Source: Scylla paramamosain (taxonomy: Eukaryota; Arthropoda; Malacostraca; Decapoda; Portunidae). Taken from it: a stretch of DNA of 64,000 bases. The notes under the pieces were generated by a model. The model was not told the origin of the DNA. It saw nothing but the letters and a program-made list of their open reading frames with translations, and searched no databases. Below are positions 1 through 13,854 of this stretch, in pieces (the first letter of the stretch is position 1; each line of letters begins with the position of its first letter). The stretch covers positions 32,152,693 to 32,216,692 of the forward strand of contig NC_087151.1 in the NCBI RefSeq assembly GCF_035594125.1. The letters run 5' to 3'. Made by a program: the position numbers and the translations under genes.

Positions 1-354
1 CTCTTACTGTACTGTTCTTACTGTTCCATGCTTCTGTGTTGGTTTCTTTCTCTGCTTCGATTTTATGTTTTGCTTAATCCTTTTTTACATTTGTTGCTGC
101 CAATCACTTTACTTGATTTTGATTCCCTCGATTAACCTTCCGCCTTCTCTCCGCATTCGCTGCGTCCGGTCTGATGTCATTTTTCTCAACCTCAGTTCCA
201 TAAACTCGTCTTTTCTTTTCTGTTCTCGCTTAGGTTGCTCTCATATCACGTCTCTGTTTCGAACTGCCTCACATGTTTAGTTCGTTCTATGCAGTCAGCG
301 AATTAATTCTTTGTTTCCCCCGGTTGATTTTTAAACTGGATGGAACGTTGTGCA

Positions 355-569
355 TTAGTAGTAGTAGTAGTAGTAGTAGCAGTAGTAGCAGTAGTAGTAG
401 TGCTGGGTTATGGTGGTGGTGGTGGAGTGGTAATAGTAGTAGTGGCTATAGCAGCAGCAGCAGTATTATTATTATTATTATTATTGTTATTATTATTATT
501 ATTAATATTATTATTATTATTATTGGTAGTAGTAGTAGTAGGTAGTAGTAGTAGTAGTAGTAGTAGTAA
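355..569. repeat. compound trinucleotide repeat (TAG, GTG, ATT)
   Basis: Interrupted (TAG)n, (GGT)n, (AGC)n and (ATT)n blocks in succession. Confidence 0.95.
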
Positions 570-1106
570 TATTTCACCCTGACGAAGCAGAGGATTTATA
601 GTGATCTTACTCTCATAGAAGCAGCAGATGAATGAACCATTTCGATCATTCCCTCCTTTGTACATTCCCTTACCTCATCCTTACCACTCCCTGCTGGCTC
701 AGGTGCAAAAAAAACAGGTGATTTAGGGACTCGTTACACGGCTGCTTCACCTGGTAGTTAGCCCAGTGTCTGCTAATGATAACTAGAGGGAAACACGGAG
801 GCATAGTTCCAATAGTTCCCCTTACCTAGTAATTTCTCTCCGTGTTGAAAGTGTTAATGCAACTCGTCTCTCTCTGGCTGCTCCCCTCCTTCCGTCCTCC
901 GCTTTCATCATCATCGACATTACTGTTAGCATGTACGTTCCTCCTCCCGCTCCACTCCCCTGCTGCTTTTTTTTTTGCATCAACATTGTGAAACGCTTAA
1001 GCCGCCGATGCTCCAAGTCCCGATTCTAAGTTATTTCCCGTCATTTCACAGCGAAGATTATCATTGGCTGGTATGCAGTTTCTCGTGGAAGTCATGTCTC
1101 GTTTCT

Positions 1107-1183
1107 CGTTGTTGTCGTTGTCGTTGTTGTCGTTGTTGTTGTTGTTGTTGTTTTCGTTGTTGTTGTTGTTGTTGTTGTTTTCG

Positions 1184-1229
<46 letters not shown>
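1107..1229. repeat. (GTT)n microsatellite
   Basis: About 40 GTT units with GTC interruptions, followed at 1364-1388 by a short (CT)12. Confidence 0.95.
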
Positions 1230-1362
1230 GTGAGTATTAATGGGTGCTCTTTGTCCCCCTCCTTGTTTTGTCTGTCACTGTCTCAGTCTTTGTTGCTTCA
1301 AGTGGATGGGTATGTTTCTCTCTCTGTCTCTGTCTGTCTTTGTCTACGCATCTGCCTGCTTG

Positions 1363-1393
<31 letters not shown>

Positions 1394-1548
1394 ACGACAT
1401 CCTATTTTCAGCAAATAGCTTCACGTTGTGGATTTCCTTGCCAAACACTACTATTCAGTACTACAGTGCCGCTTATAATGACTTTAAATGGTGACTGCCT
1501 GTTGATAGAGTTACCTCACCAAGCCACCTAACCACCGTGCCACTTACG

Positions 1549-1767
1549 ACCACATTATGAAACACTTCTATCCGCATCTCGACTACTTTCAATAGACTCC
1601 AGTTGAAGTGAGACGGGTTTTTCAAGGGTGTTTTTTACGGTTTCTAGTGACATATTAACAAGGTTTCTACGTTATTAATAGAAAAACACTCTTGAAGCCC
1701 CGGCAAATTAGCTCTGTGACCTTTGAAATAGTTGTGGTGAGAGAGGCGGAACGTTTCTGAGAATGTT
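1549..1767 (+). mobile_element. MITE-like family, copy 1
   Basis: About 220 bp, starting cacattatgaaacacttct and ending cgtttctgagaatg, so its two ends are inverted copies of each other. Interior words shared with the copies at 13295, 29200 and 36642 include 'gtttttcaagggtgttttt', 'ctagtgacatattaacaa' and 'cctttgaaatagttgtggtg'. Confidence 0.65.
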
Positions 1768-2045
1768 GGTCTGTACCGTGAGTGTCGATCTGGTCACTAA
1801 TATCCCCTTGAAAAAGTCACACGTGTATAGAGTAAAAATAAATATCTTATACGCCGAGTTCTTCTGATTTATTGAGGTGCAGGAAGAAGTTGGGGGAGTG
1901 GGCGAGTTGGAGAGTTCGTTAAGCGTCACGCACAAAGGAAAAAAAAAAAGGATCAGCAACGAAGGAAGACACGAGTTTGCTGTCGAGTGCAACGATGTTC
2001 GAACGCTTCCTCTTTATTTTCCAGTGCATCGTAATCCGTTTGTAT

Positions 2046-2048
<3 letters not shown>

Positions 2049-2135
<87 letters not shown>
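2049..2135. repeat. (GA)43 microsatellite
   Basis: Uninterrupted; ends 89 bp before the beat-like exon at 2225. Confidence 0.98.
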
Positions 2136-2136
<1 letters not shown>

Positions 2137-2224
2137 AGTACGTCTCTACGCCATCATTTCTATTTATTTTTGGACAGACTTTCTCCTCTCTCCCTCAATA
2201 TTCCTTCTTCTTTCCTGCTTTCAG

Positions 2225-2366
2225 GAGCTATTCCGTGACGACCAGCGGGTGACGCTCTCCCTGACCAGGCTGGCGGTGGCGGCCTCGGGGCAGTACCGCT
2301 GTGAGGTGATCGCTGAGCATCCAAGCTTCAGGACAGAGTGGTCCGGCGCCAACATGACCGTGCTGC
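2225..2366 (+). CDS. beat: beat-like protein, exon coding the C-terminal half of Ig domain 1
   Basis: This exon encodes 47 residues and one leftover base of a Beaten path (Beat) family cell-surface Ig protein; in Drosophila the family acts in axon guidance by binding Sidestep proteins. A polypyrimidine tract ending in tttcag precedes the exon, and the donor is c|gtgagt. The frame reads straight in from the acceptor (phase 0) and leaves in phase 1. It shows the end of an Ig fold: strand E (RVTLSLTRL), then the strand-F cysteine in GQYRCEVIAEHPSF. The pattern GxYxCEVxAExPSFxT is a Beat-family hallmark. An N-glycosylation sequon, NMT, follows. The exon with the first cysteine and the Ig1 tryptophan must lie before the window. 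I cannot say which Beat paralogue this is. Family call is firm, and the exon ends are well supported by the frame match to the next exon. Confidence 0.85.
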
Positions 2367-2376
2367 GTGAGTACTG

Positions 2377-2690
2377 TACCTCCTTAGTGCAAGAGTTAAC
2401 CAGTGTTCTCAATCCTTCACCCCCATTCTGTCTACCACTTTAATGCAAGAGTTAATCAGTATTCTCTGTCCATCTCCCTAATGCAAGGATTAATTAATAT
2501 TCCTGATCTTTCACCCTTATTCTGTCCACCTCCATTATGCAAGAGTTAACTAATCTTCTCACTCTTTCAGCTCTAGTCTGTCCACCTCTCTAATTCAAGA
2601 GTTAACCAATATTCTCAGTCTTTCACCCATATTCTGTCCACCTCCCTAACGCAAGAGTTAACCAGGATTCTCAATTTTCACCCCTCTTAC
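2377..2690 (+). repeat. 56-bp minisatellite, six copies
   Basis: The word tgcaagagttaac or a variant recurs at 2388, 2444, 2482, 2538, 2594 and 2650, so the unit is 56 bp with one copy cut to 38 bp. Each unit also carries a pyrimidine-rich run (ctttcacccctattctgtcc). The array starts 11 bp after the donor of the beat-like exon. Confidence 0.85.
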
Positions 2691-2893
2691 TGGAACTTCC
2701 TCTGCTTGTGTATTTCTCCCCTGCCTATGACGAACTCTTTCAAGAAGATTTCAAGACGCTTCTTCTCATAATTTTTATTTTTTTACTTCTCTTTGGGTAC
2801 TGGCACCTTCAGTAGGGTATTTTTTTTCAGATTTTTTGTTGTCCTAGGCTAGAGTCCCTTTTACATGAAAAAAAAAAAATGATAATAATAATA
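2690..2893 (+). mobile_element. LINE 3' end relic with A-rich tail
   Basis: A T-rich segment with the order 'ggtactggcaccttcagtag', a run of T, 'tgttgtcctaggctagagtc' and 'cccttttacatg' followed by a run of A and (ATA)n. This resembles the 3' ends of crustacean non-LTR elements, and two more copies of the same signature occur in the window. It directly abuts the 56-bp minisatellite. Confidence 0.5.
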
Positions 2894-3437
2894 AAAAAAA
2901 AGGTGTGCCGTACTCTGGAACGTTATGGGACGAGTAGCCGCTCTTAGGTTCAATCACCCTTCAAATGGGTACAGGCTAGCTTTGCCTGGGAACATAAAGA
3001 CCGTGGAGAAAGGAACTGGCCACCATGTTCCATATGCCGAGGTACGAGGAAGAGAGGCGCTACCAAACTTATGCCAGTGTTCACGATTATACCTACCTGC
3101 TTACCTGTGCTTACCTACTTACTTCAGTGTTTATTTGAATCTCCCTGTCTGCCTCTCTCTCCCTCACTCCCCAGTCACTGCATCATCCTCTGCCACGCCT
3201 ACCGCCACACCCACATTCATTCCCTCCTGCAGCTCACCAATACCTCGCTGCTTCATCACATCCCTCCCTCACCATCGCATTCAAAGCACTCACTCCCTCC
3301 CCTTCTGTCTTTTGGCCGCCCTTTCCATCTCATTTTCTCTAACAATACACGAGCTAGTACAGATGCATAGGATAAGATATAAAAGACAGGGATACGGGGA
3401 AAGGTGAGATAATTAAGGGAGGGTTGGAAGTAAGATA

Positions 3438-3440
<3 letters not shown>

Positions 3441-3529
<89 letters not shown>
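3441..3529. repeat. (GA)n microsatellite
   Basis: One interruption (ggaga) at 3481-3486. Confidence 0.98.
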
Positions 3530-3536
<7 letters not shown>

Positions 3537-3894
3537 AGCCTCACAAGAGCATAATGAAAGGGACGAAGCCTGGGGGACGGCGGCTCTGCGTCAACACCAT
3601 CGAGGCTGCTTGAAAGGGACGACGGGGCCCTGAATGGGCCGTGACGAGGAACACACGGGGATACTGATGGCTAGACGCTAAGGGAATAAGTGGGTAGGAA
3701 GGGGAACGCGAGGACACACGAGGACACAGGAGGCACTGGGCTACTAACAGCCTGTGGGCAGATGAGGATATGGGACTGGTGACGGCAGAGGGAAGTCGAA
3801 ACACTCACGCTAGGGAATAGGATGAGTGGGTGTGTCGGAAACAAATACGACAAATGGAACTCCGGCAAGATCCTTTGAATATGTCATAAGGATA

Positions 3895-4060
3895 CAACAA
3901 AAAATAAAGTGTTCATGCTCGATAAAGTTAGATTTGAAAAATGTATAGAAAGAAACTGGTTGTCAAACATGGTGGTGAATGTCTGTAATAGGACTTAGGT
4001 TGTTAGTGCACTCAGTGAGAGGCTTTAAATGATTAGACATTTCTGAACAGAGATTGATAG
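3895..4060 (+). mobile_element. possible LINE C-terminal relic
   Basis: Forward translation gives IRFEKCIERNWLSNMVVNV then, past a stop, VVSALSERL. The pattern 'R-x-EK-x(n)-N-x-L-x(2)-VV-A' resembles the short conserved peptide before the stop of RT elements whose ORF2 ends 'VxxWNSLPxxVVxAxSVxxFKxxLD'. It shares words with 13890-14040 (gataaagttagattt / gatagaattagattt; ggttgttag). Old and broken. Confidence 0.35.
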
Positions 4061-4394
4061 AGGGACATGGGTGTGTGTTTTATATGTCACGTATAAGGAT
4101 TCTTGCAACTTCCATTATGTCCTTATGTTGTTTGTGTGCCTCTCTGTGCCGTACTGTGTCCTGCTTTGCCGTGCTGAGTTTGGCTAGTCGTGTTCGTCCT
4201 CGTCATCATCTCCTCGACATCTTAATTAAAAAAGTATAGAAAGATGTGAGAGGGCGTTGAGTAGAGGAACGCCAGACGGGTACCTTCTGTTGTGGCGGCG
4301 TCCTGGTGTCTGTCGCCGCCACTCACACCTTCATCACCGACGCCCATCATCTGCTCCTTCACTTCCCAACAAGGGCCTCTCACTCTCACTTATT

Positions 4395-4501
<107 letters not shown>

Positions 4502-7500
4502 CCCTTCCTTTACTCTACATTTCCTTGGCACAGAGTTGCTTTTTGTTACCTTCCTCGTCCTCTTCCTGCTGCCTCCTGTCCCCTGCCGCTGCCGGGATCT
4601 CGTGCGTGCGTGCCGAGCTGGAATCAGAGAGCACAGGGAAGCGTGGCGTGAATGACCAATCTAGTGAACATTATTGTAGGCAGTTAAGTGGATTACAGTC
4701 AGTTTTTCTTTGAACATTTCACACTGACACTAACTAGCTAACCATTGGGCCCTATCTGGCGCGTGGGCCGAGCCGGGCAATGAATAACGCCCCATTGAAG
4801 CTAATAGCAGGTAAATAACACACTTTGCCGATTCGCTTTATGCCTGTAATTATACATCACTTTTTTACACACTGCCACCGATGGTTACAATTCGAATATT
4901 TTCATAATAACAGTTATTCGTTCCCTCTCTCTCATGCAACCCGTGAACAGGTGGAAAGTGTTGTCTGCTGGAATCACGTGATGTTCTAAATAAGGCACAC
5001 GACTGGGGACTTTTCCCTCGGTGTGAGTGGTGCTGGCTGGCGGATAATGCATTGCTCTTTACTTCATACAAGGACAGAAAACACAAGCCTTCCTGATGTA
5101 CAGTGGCACAAACCCAGAGATAAATGCACACGCCCTCCATCACAAAATAATCCCGCAAAAGCTGGTTCTGAAGCCTCCCTATTGCAGGATTTAAACGAAA
5201 TGTGAAATGTCGGATATAAAGCTAATAAGCTTTTCACTTTCTCACTTAACACAGGTTCAGTACATTTGATTTAACCCATGAACAAGGGCTTAGTGCATCA
5301 CGCATTGATGTGTTCACTGGTACGCTCCCAGCACGGCTGCCGAATCTGTCGGCAGCAAGATTCGGCAGCAGCAGCAGCACAGGGACTAGCGTGGCGCCAC
5401 GCACGGCCCACCAATCACACCCAGCCAGGGTATTGCCAGTCCCCCGGGACAAGGCTTCAGGGCTCGACCAGCTCACCGCTATCCTCTTACTACGGCTCAG
5501 TCCTACACCTCATAGTGACGCTGCTCGGACAGGACTTTGCGATTCATGTCTGAATTATTTTTGCACTGAAAGCGTATCATAATCTACATTCGATAGTGTA
5601 CGCGGTGGAAATGCTGTGAAGGGAAGGTGTTACGAGTCATAGATGGGATGGCGGCGAGGTCGTGTAGCTGGGACATCCTGGACAACGGGGAGGCGGGGGC
5701 CAGCCAGCTTACATGACTGCCGCGCCGGATCACCTGTCAGGCACAGAGGGCCACGGCATGGCGCCCCCTGTATCTGTGTCTCGGAAAATTCGTCATGGAC
5801 CTTCAAGAATGGACATTCATAAATCATGAGTGGACGAAACAAAAAAGGAAGGCAGTAGACGTATGGAGGCTTCTCTCTGATATCGCTGGAATTTTCATAC
5901 TTCTGGTTGCGTTCCCTGATCGCGAGGAAGGAAAATCTACATTCTCTACCCGCAGTTATTCTCTCCGTTAACAGCGTGAGTATTTGGCATGAAAACACAC
6001 TTTTTACCGTTTCCAATCATGAATCATAGCAAATATTAATTGTTGCCGAGTGACATGAAATGGACAGTCCCACTCTCCTCCCTTCCCCTCCTCCTCCTCC
6101 CCTCACCCGTTCCCCGCCTCTCCTCGCCACACTCGTGGGAGTCGCGTTTTCCAGTTAAACTGGTGGACGATTTTTGTATTGGGATAATAATAGCTTCCTT
6201 TTTTTCAGATCAATTGTCAAGTTTTTTTTTTTTTTTATTTTATCGGTCTTTACAGATTTTCATGAACGAATTTTCACGAAGCAGGGAAGTGTCCCGCTCT
6301 GCTCAATGCCCCGGGACGCAGCCACCTGTCCCCCGCCTCATCACCCGCCCGCCTGGATATTTGTTCGCCGTGAATGTGACGGCTGTGCGTTGCCTTGGAG
6401 CTTCCCGTCACGCTGCACCAGACAGTCGTGTGCCATTACTTGCATGTCACGGCTTCAAATTACCTCGAGTTTAAATTTGTTTGCTTATTTATTTATCTGT
6501 TTATTTATTTATTTTTTATTTAAAGAATTTGTGGTGTGTACTGTGTTTGTAGGTGAACACACAGATGTTACGTGAATCATGTAATATCTGGCCTGGTGTT
6601 TCCCCTCACAGCGGGGAAGTGAGGGGCACGTTAACCCTGCGCCAGGAATAGCGGTCATCACAGCGTGACGAGCTTGTCAATAACTCCGCCGCCACCCCGG
6701 GGAAAATGCAACTGCTGACGTCACAGCTGACCCCCTTAAATCGACAGGGTGGCTTTCGTTGATGCCATACGCCACTCTGTGGACGCGCCAGGTGGTGAGA
6801 AGGGAGGGGAGGGGTGGCGCGCTGTATCACCTCTGTGTGTTGTCAGTGGCGGCGGGTATGACACACCCACCTAATGGATGCAACCTTTCTTTCCCTCTCG
6901 AATTTTGAGGCTCCCTTGTTTGAAGAAAAATATAAATGACTGCCCCCAGGATTAGTGGGACCATTAGTGCAATTTATGTTGTGCTGGATCTCCAGTATTT
7001 GTGGTGGTGGTGGCAGTGGCGGTGGTGGCGGCGCAGTGAGCTAACACGGCCGCGGCCTCCCTGCTCCCTCCGTCACACTCAGGCGCCCACCCGCCAAAGG
7101 GGGAAAACAGCGATGTTTTATGTGCATCTTATTATGAACGCAGTAAAGTTAGCCGTTTGGTTACTTTATTCCAGGATTTTCTTAATTTCGCAGACAAATG
7201 GAGAGCAAGATTATTTTTCTGGTGTCTTTACATGCGAACTGTATGTTAATTTCAATGTTGGTAAAATGTATGCTTCTAAAAAATATATATATATATGAAA
7301 ACTTGCTTTTATTTAATTCTCGACTGAGCATTGAACGGGAGAAAGGAAAAGTGAAAAACACGACGAAAATTACGGGCAGGAACCGTGGAGCGTGTCGAGG
7401 GTGGTGGTGGTGGTGGTGGGGGTGGGGTAAGCGACCACAACACCAGCCAGAGAGGATTTCCCGACGCTGAGGTGGTGGTGGTGATGGTCGTGGTCCGCCT

Positions 7501-9599
7501 CCTTCCCTCGCCATGCATTATTAACAGGTGACGCCTCCTCCGGGGCCAGCTCGGACTCACCTCAGATGTTTTTCCTCGCCTGTGTGAGTAGTGGCGGGTC
7601 AAGGCAAGGCGGCGCGCCTCCCTCACTGATCTGATCACTGCGTGCCAATATCGGTGGATGCTATTATACGTTTGTTAGTGACACGCATCTCAACACAGAC
7701 GCTCAAGATGGTCATTATTTATAACTTTTTGATATATATCTTGAGAATACTTCCTTTCCCTTTATCGTTGAAGATATGTATTCAAAATGGGCGTTACAGA
7801 TGTATAATTTTTTCATGTCCTGAGATTGCTTCCTTCTTATCGCTGAAGACAAAAAAGAGTTATTACTTTAGTACGTTTTTTTTTTATTGTGTGTGTCTGG
7901 AGATTGCTTTCTTTCTCTATGAGACTTATGTCTGTTAAATAAAGAAAGTTATAACAGTAACTATTACAGAACAAGTCGACTCACGTTCTATCAAGCAAAT
8001 TTCATCGAATATCCATCCTTGCGATAAGAAGTGGTTGCAAAGTTTAGGTCAAGACTCAGATCACGATCCGTGGCCTTGACTTTACCTGCAAAACCTTCCT
8101 CACTCGACTCCTGGTCTCTGCCTGGTCTATTTGGAAGGTCGGGGCGCTGCAGGGAAGGGGTACACTGCCATCGGCTGCACTGCATCACTGCCTCCCGCGC
8201 ACAGGTTATGACACACATCCGGAAGTAATGTGACCGTGGGGCTTACGACCTCGTATACCTATTACGGAGAAATTGTTACATTCATAACTGTTGATGCGCT
8301 CCGCCAGCAAGGCAGCACAAGTGTCTTCCTCGTACAGGCACACGTCAGAAAAGGCTGCCCATAACGTGGAGCTGCAGGATTTGATTAAATCATCTTATTC
8401 AAATGAAATTTCTGCACGAAGTGAACTCAAATTCATTACAGGAAGTGAATTAGTCTCTGAGAATGATGAGATGGAGTACACTGTCAATTTTATGCTCTTG
8501 GCAGTCTTTTAAATGATCTCTGCTTTTATTCTCATTCTGTGTTTTATCTTTTACAGAAACTGACTGAAATACTTCAGCTTAATGTTTAATTATTACTCAG
8601 CGCGCTTACGTCAACAAAAAAAATTGGAAAAAAGTGGAAAGAAGACAAACTTTCAGCAGTGATCACAAGATGTGCATCATGACGCCATTACTTTGAGATG
8701 GGGGTCATAACGCAGGAGTGGCGGCGGGGTGGGTGGTGGAGGCGACGAGAGTGACGAGGTGAAGGGCGCGGCGAGGCGGAATCTGAGGGCTGGTGGTGCT
8801 CACACCGCCTGCAGAGTGGAAATATGCAGCATTGGGCATCGAGGAGTGGCCATAAACATGATGATGAGGAGGAAGGGAAGGCCTCGGTGTCACCTCGCTG
8901 CTCTACACATCGAGGGTTTTGGCCACACCCGCCAAATTTTTAGTGGACACCGAAAAAAAAGGAGGAAAAATGTCTTGGTTAACAAAAAAAAAATGTCGAA
9001 ACATCCTCGCAAGTGTGAGTAATATATATTTTCTGTAACAGCAAGAGTGCAAGATATTTTTTTTTTTTTTAGAGTAAAGGGAGGAAGAGGCGAGACAGAA
9101 ATAAACGAAGAGACGAAGACGTGTCTGGTGAGGATCCTTGCAAGGAATGGTACAGTCACGCGAGGGAGGAAGAAACGCCCGGAAAACTGTGAGATTGCTA
9201 AGAAAAAAAAAAAAGTGAAGAAAGAAAAGAAACGTAAAGGAGAAAAAAAATAGATATGTAATGCGTTTAATGGGAATAGAAGATTACAATACTTTACCAT
9301 GATGTGGAATTTGGCTTCCGTGATATGTAGCGCAGTAGGAACACGAGCAGCAAGGAATAGCAATCACTGGGCAACCTTAGCGTGGCACCAAGTCCATTTC
9401 CTACCGCGCCATCTAAAAAAAAAAAAAAAAAAAAAATCACTACCAACTTGTACCATTGTTATCAGCTAAAATCATGGAGTGTGAGTGATGGACGCGACCC
9501 GGTGCTTTAAACCCTCGTATTAATTACCTGCACGTGTCATAAGTGAGCCACACTGATGCCTAAATAATAATGGTGTCAGGAACAATTATGATAATGTTG

Positions 9600-9680
9600 T
9601 GAGGGTGGTGGTGCTAGTGGTGCTAGTGGTAGTGGTGGTGGTGGTGGTGTCAACGATTATTAGTATTATGGTGATGATGG

Positions 9681-9733
<53 letters not shown>

Positions 9734-9794
9734 GTGAGTGATGTGGTGATAATGAATAATAACAACAACAACAACAGCAACAATAATGATGATG

Positions 9795-9856
<62 letters not shown>

Positions 9857-9880
9857 CACGGTAATGATAGTAATAATAGC

Positions 9881-9916
<36 letters not shown>

Positions 9917-9924
9917 TATTATTA

Positions 9925-9997
<73 letters not shown>

Positions 9998-10145
9998 CAT
10001 TATCATTGTTATTACTATTATTATCATTATTATCATCATCATCGTCATCACCATCACCATCATCATCATCATCATCATCATTATTATTATTATCATTATT
10101 GTTATATTATTATTGTTCTTTTATTATTATTATCATTATGACATT
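9600..10145. repeat. compound trinucleotide repeat (GGT, GAT, AAT, ATT)
   Basis: (GGT)n, (ATG)n, (AAT)n at 9784-9916, then (ATT)n. The (AAT)n and (ATT)n blocks are reverse complements of each other, meeting near 9916. Confidence 0.97.
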
Positions 10146-10560
10146 ATTATAATTATAGTAGTAATAGTAGTAATAATAAATGGAAAAGAATTCATAATAG
10201 CATTACAAACAATACTAACACAAAAGCTGGATGGGTGCGGGGGCGGCGCCCCTGTCCCGCGTCGCGTCACTCGTAATGCCTGGTGCTTTTATCGAACATT
10301 TTTCGTGGCAATGAATTTTGTGTTGAAAGTTATGCGTTTGTTGATTATAAAACCCTCCAATCCGTGAGTCCGTGAGGCGGGAAGCGTGCGGCCCTGCAGG
10401 AATGGCCAGCCGCCCACCAACATCCAGAAAAACACAATGGTGAAGCTGGGAATGATGATGACCTTTAGACCGACTCGAGCCTCCTGCACACGCCGCCGAG
10501 AGTTCAGGAGTGCTGTGGTGGATGCTGCGGATTATATATACATACGTGATAATTGTGGTT

Positions 10561-10870
<310 letters not shown>

Positions 10871-11661
10871 GAGTGCGTGCGAGCGTATGCGTGCGCACGC
10901 GCTTAATTCCTCGTCATAACAAAAGATGGTCAAGAACCATAACAAGTGAAAAGGTTTGCTAAGCGCTTCCCTGAAGATAAGAGAGAGAGGAAGAAAAGGG
11001 TTTCTGAGAAAAATGCGCAGCGAGGTTGGTTCTGGAAGTGACCCATGTTGCAGGAAAATGGAAAAACAAAAAAATGTTGATTGTTTTGTTCTAACCAAGA
11101 AGTTTAAATCTCGTGATGCTAAAACTGGGATGAGCAGAAACAAAAGTTTAATGCAAAACCAGATAAAATTAAATACAACAAAAACTGAGGAGCAGATCCG
11201 GCCCAAGCAGCGCGAGGCATGCGGGAGAAGTACTAGGCCTGAGTAGTGCTTGTGAAATCAGTGGAATCAGAGGCAGCATACACAATGGCAAGTCATTTCC
11301 TTCCTTTGTTGTGCTGGGTGGCCGCGCCGGGCAGTGGACCAAGGTTAGCGTGAGAGGCCGCGCCAGGACGGGTTTTGGCACCAGGGTTCACCCAGACGCT
11401 GTTGCCAGTTTTGACGGACGAACGAGTTGATTGTCACCTTGATTGCAGCGCTGCGACATAAGGCTCATTGTGGCGCACCAGTGACTTCCCCAGCGTGCAG
11501 GCCCCGCCAGAAGTGACCTCACGCATCACCCACATAGCTCCTCCTGGCAGTGTACACCAGCCACCAGTGCGCGGCAACCACTGTATGTGAAGGAATTAGT
11601 GAGAGTTTGTATTTTGTCTTTGTCTATCCTCTAGTGGCTTTTTTTATGCTGTATTCCCTCG

Positions 11662-11695
11662 TATTATTATGGTATTATTATTTCTATTATTATTA

Positions 11696-11759
<64 letters not shown>

Positions 11760-11780
11760 CATTATTATTATTATTATTAA
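11662..11780. repeat. (ATT)n microsatellite
   Basis: About 38 units with ATC interruptions. Confidence 0.96.
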
Positions 11781-12866
11781 TGCAAGGGAAAACACCGAGC
11801 CTTACATTTCGGCGCGACTCGCTACTGGTGTACCTAACGGAAAGTAATTTTATATAAAAGAGGTCTGTATGTGTTTCAAGTTAATGAAATGTTTGCAGGT
11901 GTATTCCACGGTGTCTTTCTCCTTGCAGAGCTAAGCAGCGAAATATAAAAAAAAAAAAAATATTAATTCGAAAGAGCTAAAAAAAAGTAAAAAAAAAAAA
12001 AAATAGTATATGAGAAAAAAATTCCGTCATGAGGCTGCAAGGAGCATATCACGTGCACTTCAGTAGCTGCATCAATTACTGTTCCAGAAAAGATATATTC
12101 CATTTCGCATATACATGTCCTGGATAGAAGTGAAGGCGAGGCGTGGTGTGGCGCGCCTGGAGGCTGGTGGCTGGCGGAGGCTGGGCGGCGCTGCCTGGCA
12201 CTCATTGCCTTGCCCGCACTCCGCCTTTCATGCTTATTCCTTCCCGGCGCTGATGAAAGTCCGCTGTAGCTTAAACGGACTAATATTTTTCCCGCTCCCT
12301 CGTTCGTTGATTGTTCTTACGAAAGTAGAAGAGAAACATTGGCTGTGATTTTTCCTCCTCACGTCAACATTTGCTTTCGTTTATTGAACTTTTTTTTTTC
12401 ATTGAACTTCGTAATTTCCTTGGAGTTGAAGCAGAGGACGAGGCGAACAATTAGGACGAGGCAGGAATACATGAGGTGATCTGTAGGAAGGATGGACGCG
12501 CGCCACTGCCTCCTCCTCCTCCTCCTCCTCCGCCTCCTCCTCGCCGTCGTGCTCCCTTCCACTATTTCTTCACTAATTATTTTCGGATCCTCTCCTCCCC
12601 GGGCAGTCCAGGGTTGTCAGTTTTCCTAAATTGACGTCGCCTGACCATCTCGTCCAATTCTCCTTTTTTCCTTTCTTCTCGGGGTTTGGGTTAATTTAGT
12701 TTTTATTGTTATTATTTGACTGGCTTGATAGGGTAACAACTGGAGGGATTATTTTGTTGTCTTCTTTTGTGTCTGTCTGTCTGTCTGCCAGTCTATGTGC
12801 GTGTATCTGTCTGTCTGTTTGTGTGCGTGTATCTGCTTGTCTGTGTCTGTGTGTGTGCGTGTATCC

Positions 12867-13070
<204 letters not shown>

Positions 13071-13294
13071 TTATGTGGCACTAAACCCAACTTATGATCC
13101 TAAGAACTATGCAGATTTTCATGATAATCAGACATAATTTTGGGAGAGGTTCATGAGGTCAGCAGAGGCACAGAAAGACACAGCAGCGGCAGCCACACGA
13201 CGCTCATCACAGCATCACAGGCAGTAAAAACATCACATCTCACTGCCAAGGCGTCTGTCCTAATGCTGAGATAATGCAGGAGATGTGTAGTTAT

Positions 13295-13509
13295 GGGCCA
13301 TATTGTGAAACACTTCTGCGCCACACCTACACTACGTAGTTGAACCTGCACGTGTTTTTTTTAAGGGTGTTTCTATGGTTCTATTGACAGATTAACAAAA
13401 TTTCTTGATTACATGAAGAAGAAAGAGTCTTGAGGACCCGGCTAATCATCTCTGTAGCCTTTGAAAGTAGTCATGATGAGAGAACAACGCGTTTCTGAAT
13501 AAAGCCCTG
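13295..13509 (+). mobile_element. MITE-like family, copy 2
   Basis: Begins gggccatattgtgaaacact and ends gcgtttctgaataaagccc. The ends are inverted repeats (GGGCxxTATTxxGAAAC). Interior shares 'aagggtgtttctatggttct', 'gacagattaacaaa' and 'cctttgaaagtag' with copy 1 and copy 3. Confidence 0.7.
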
Positions 13510-13854
13510 TGTACCCAACGTGATGTTACTTGCTAATCTTAACCTTCAAGTCCGCTTAGCTTGATCTCTAGCGCATCTGTGATGTCAAGGAAAACTCGTG
13601 AATAACTCCCCACAAAAAATTCATGGTACTCGTTTTAACTTTTTTCACAGCTATGGTCTTCCCTTGTTAACGTTGAGAACACCATAAAAAATCTTTGCAG
13701 GGATACAGAAAAAAAAAAAAGAGAGAGCAGAGTGTTTTTTTTCTTTTCTCGGCTACAGAACTATTTGAAAGGATGTAGTGTAGCATGTTAGTCTAAAAGT
13801 CATTGCTGGATATAGGAAAATATTTGTCAAGCAGTGAAAGGGTTAACAGATTCC

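Larger units (their letters stand above)
1..2224. other. intron upstream of the first visible beat-like exon
   Basis: No exon is recognised here. In particular there is no segment with the first Ig1 cysteine and the Beat WY motif, so the 5' exons must lie before the window. The stretch holds a trinucleotide tract (355-569), a (GTT)n tract (1107-1229), a short (CT)n, one copy of the CCGTATTCTGAAAC-type MITE family (1549-1767) and the (GA)n tract before the exon. Confidence 0.6.
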
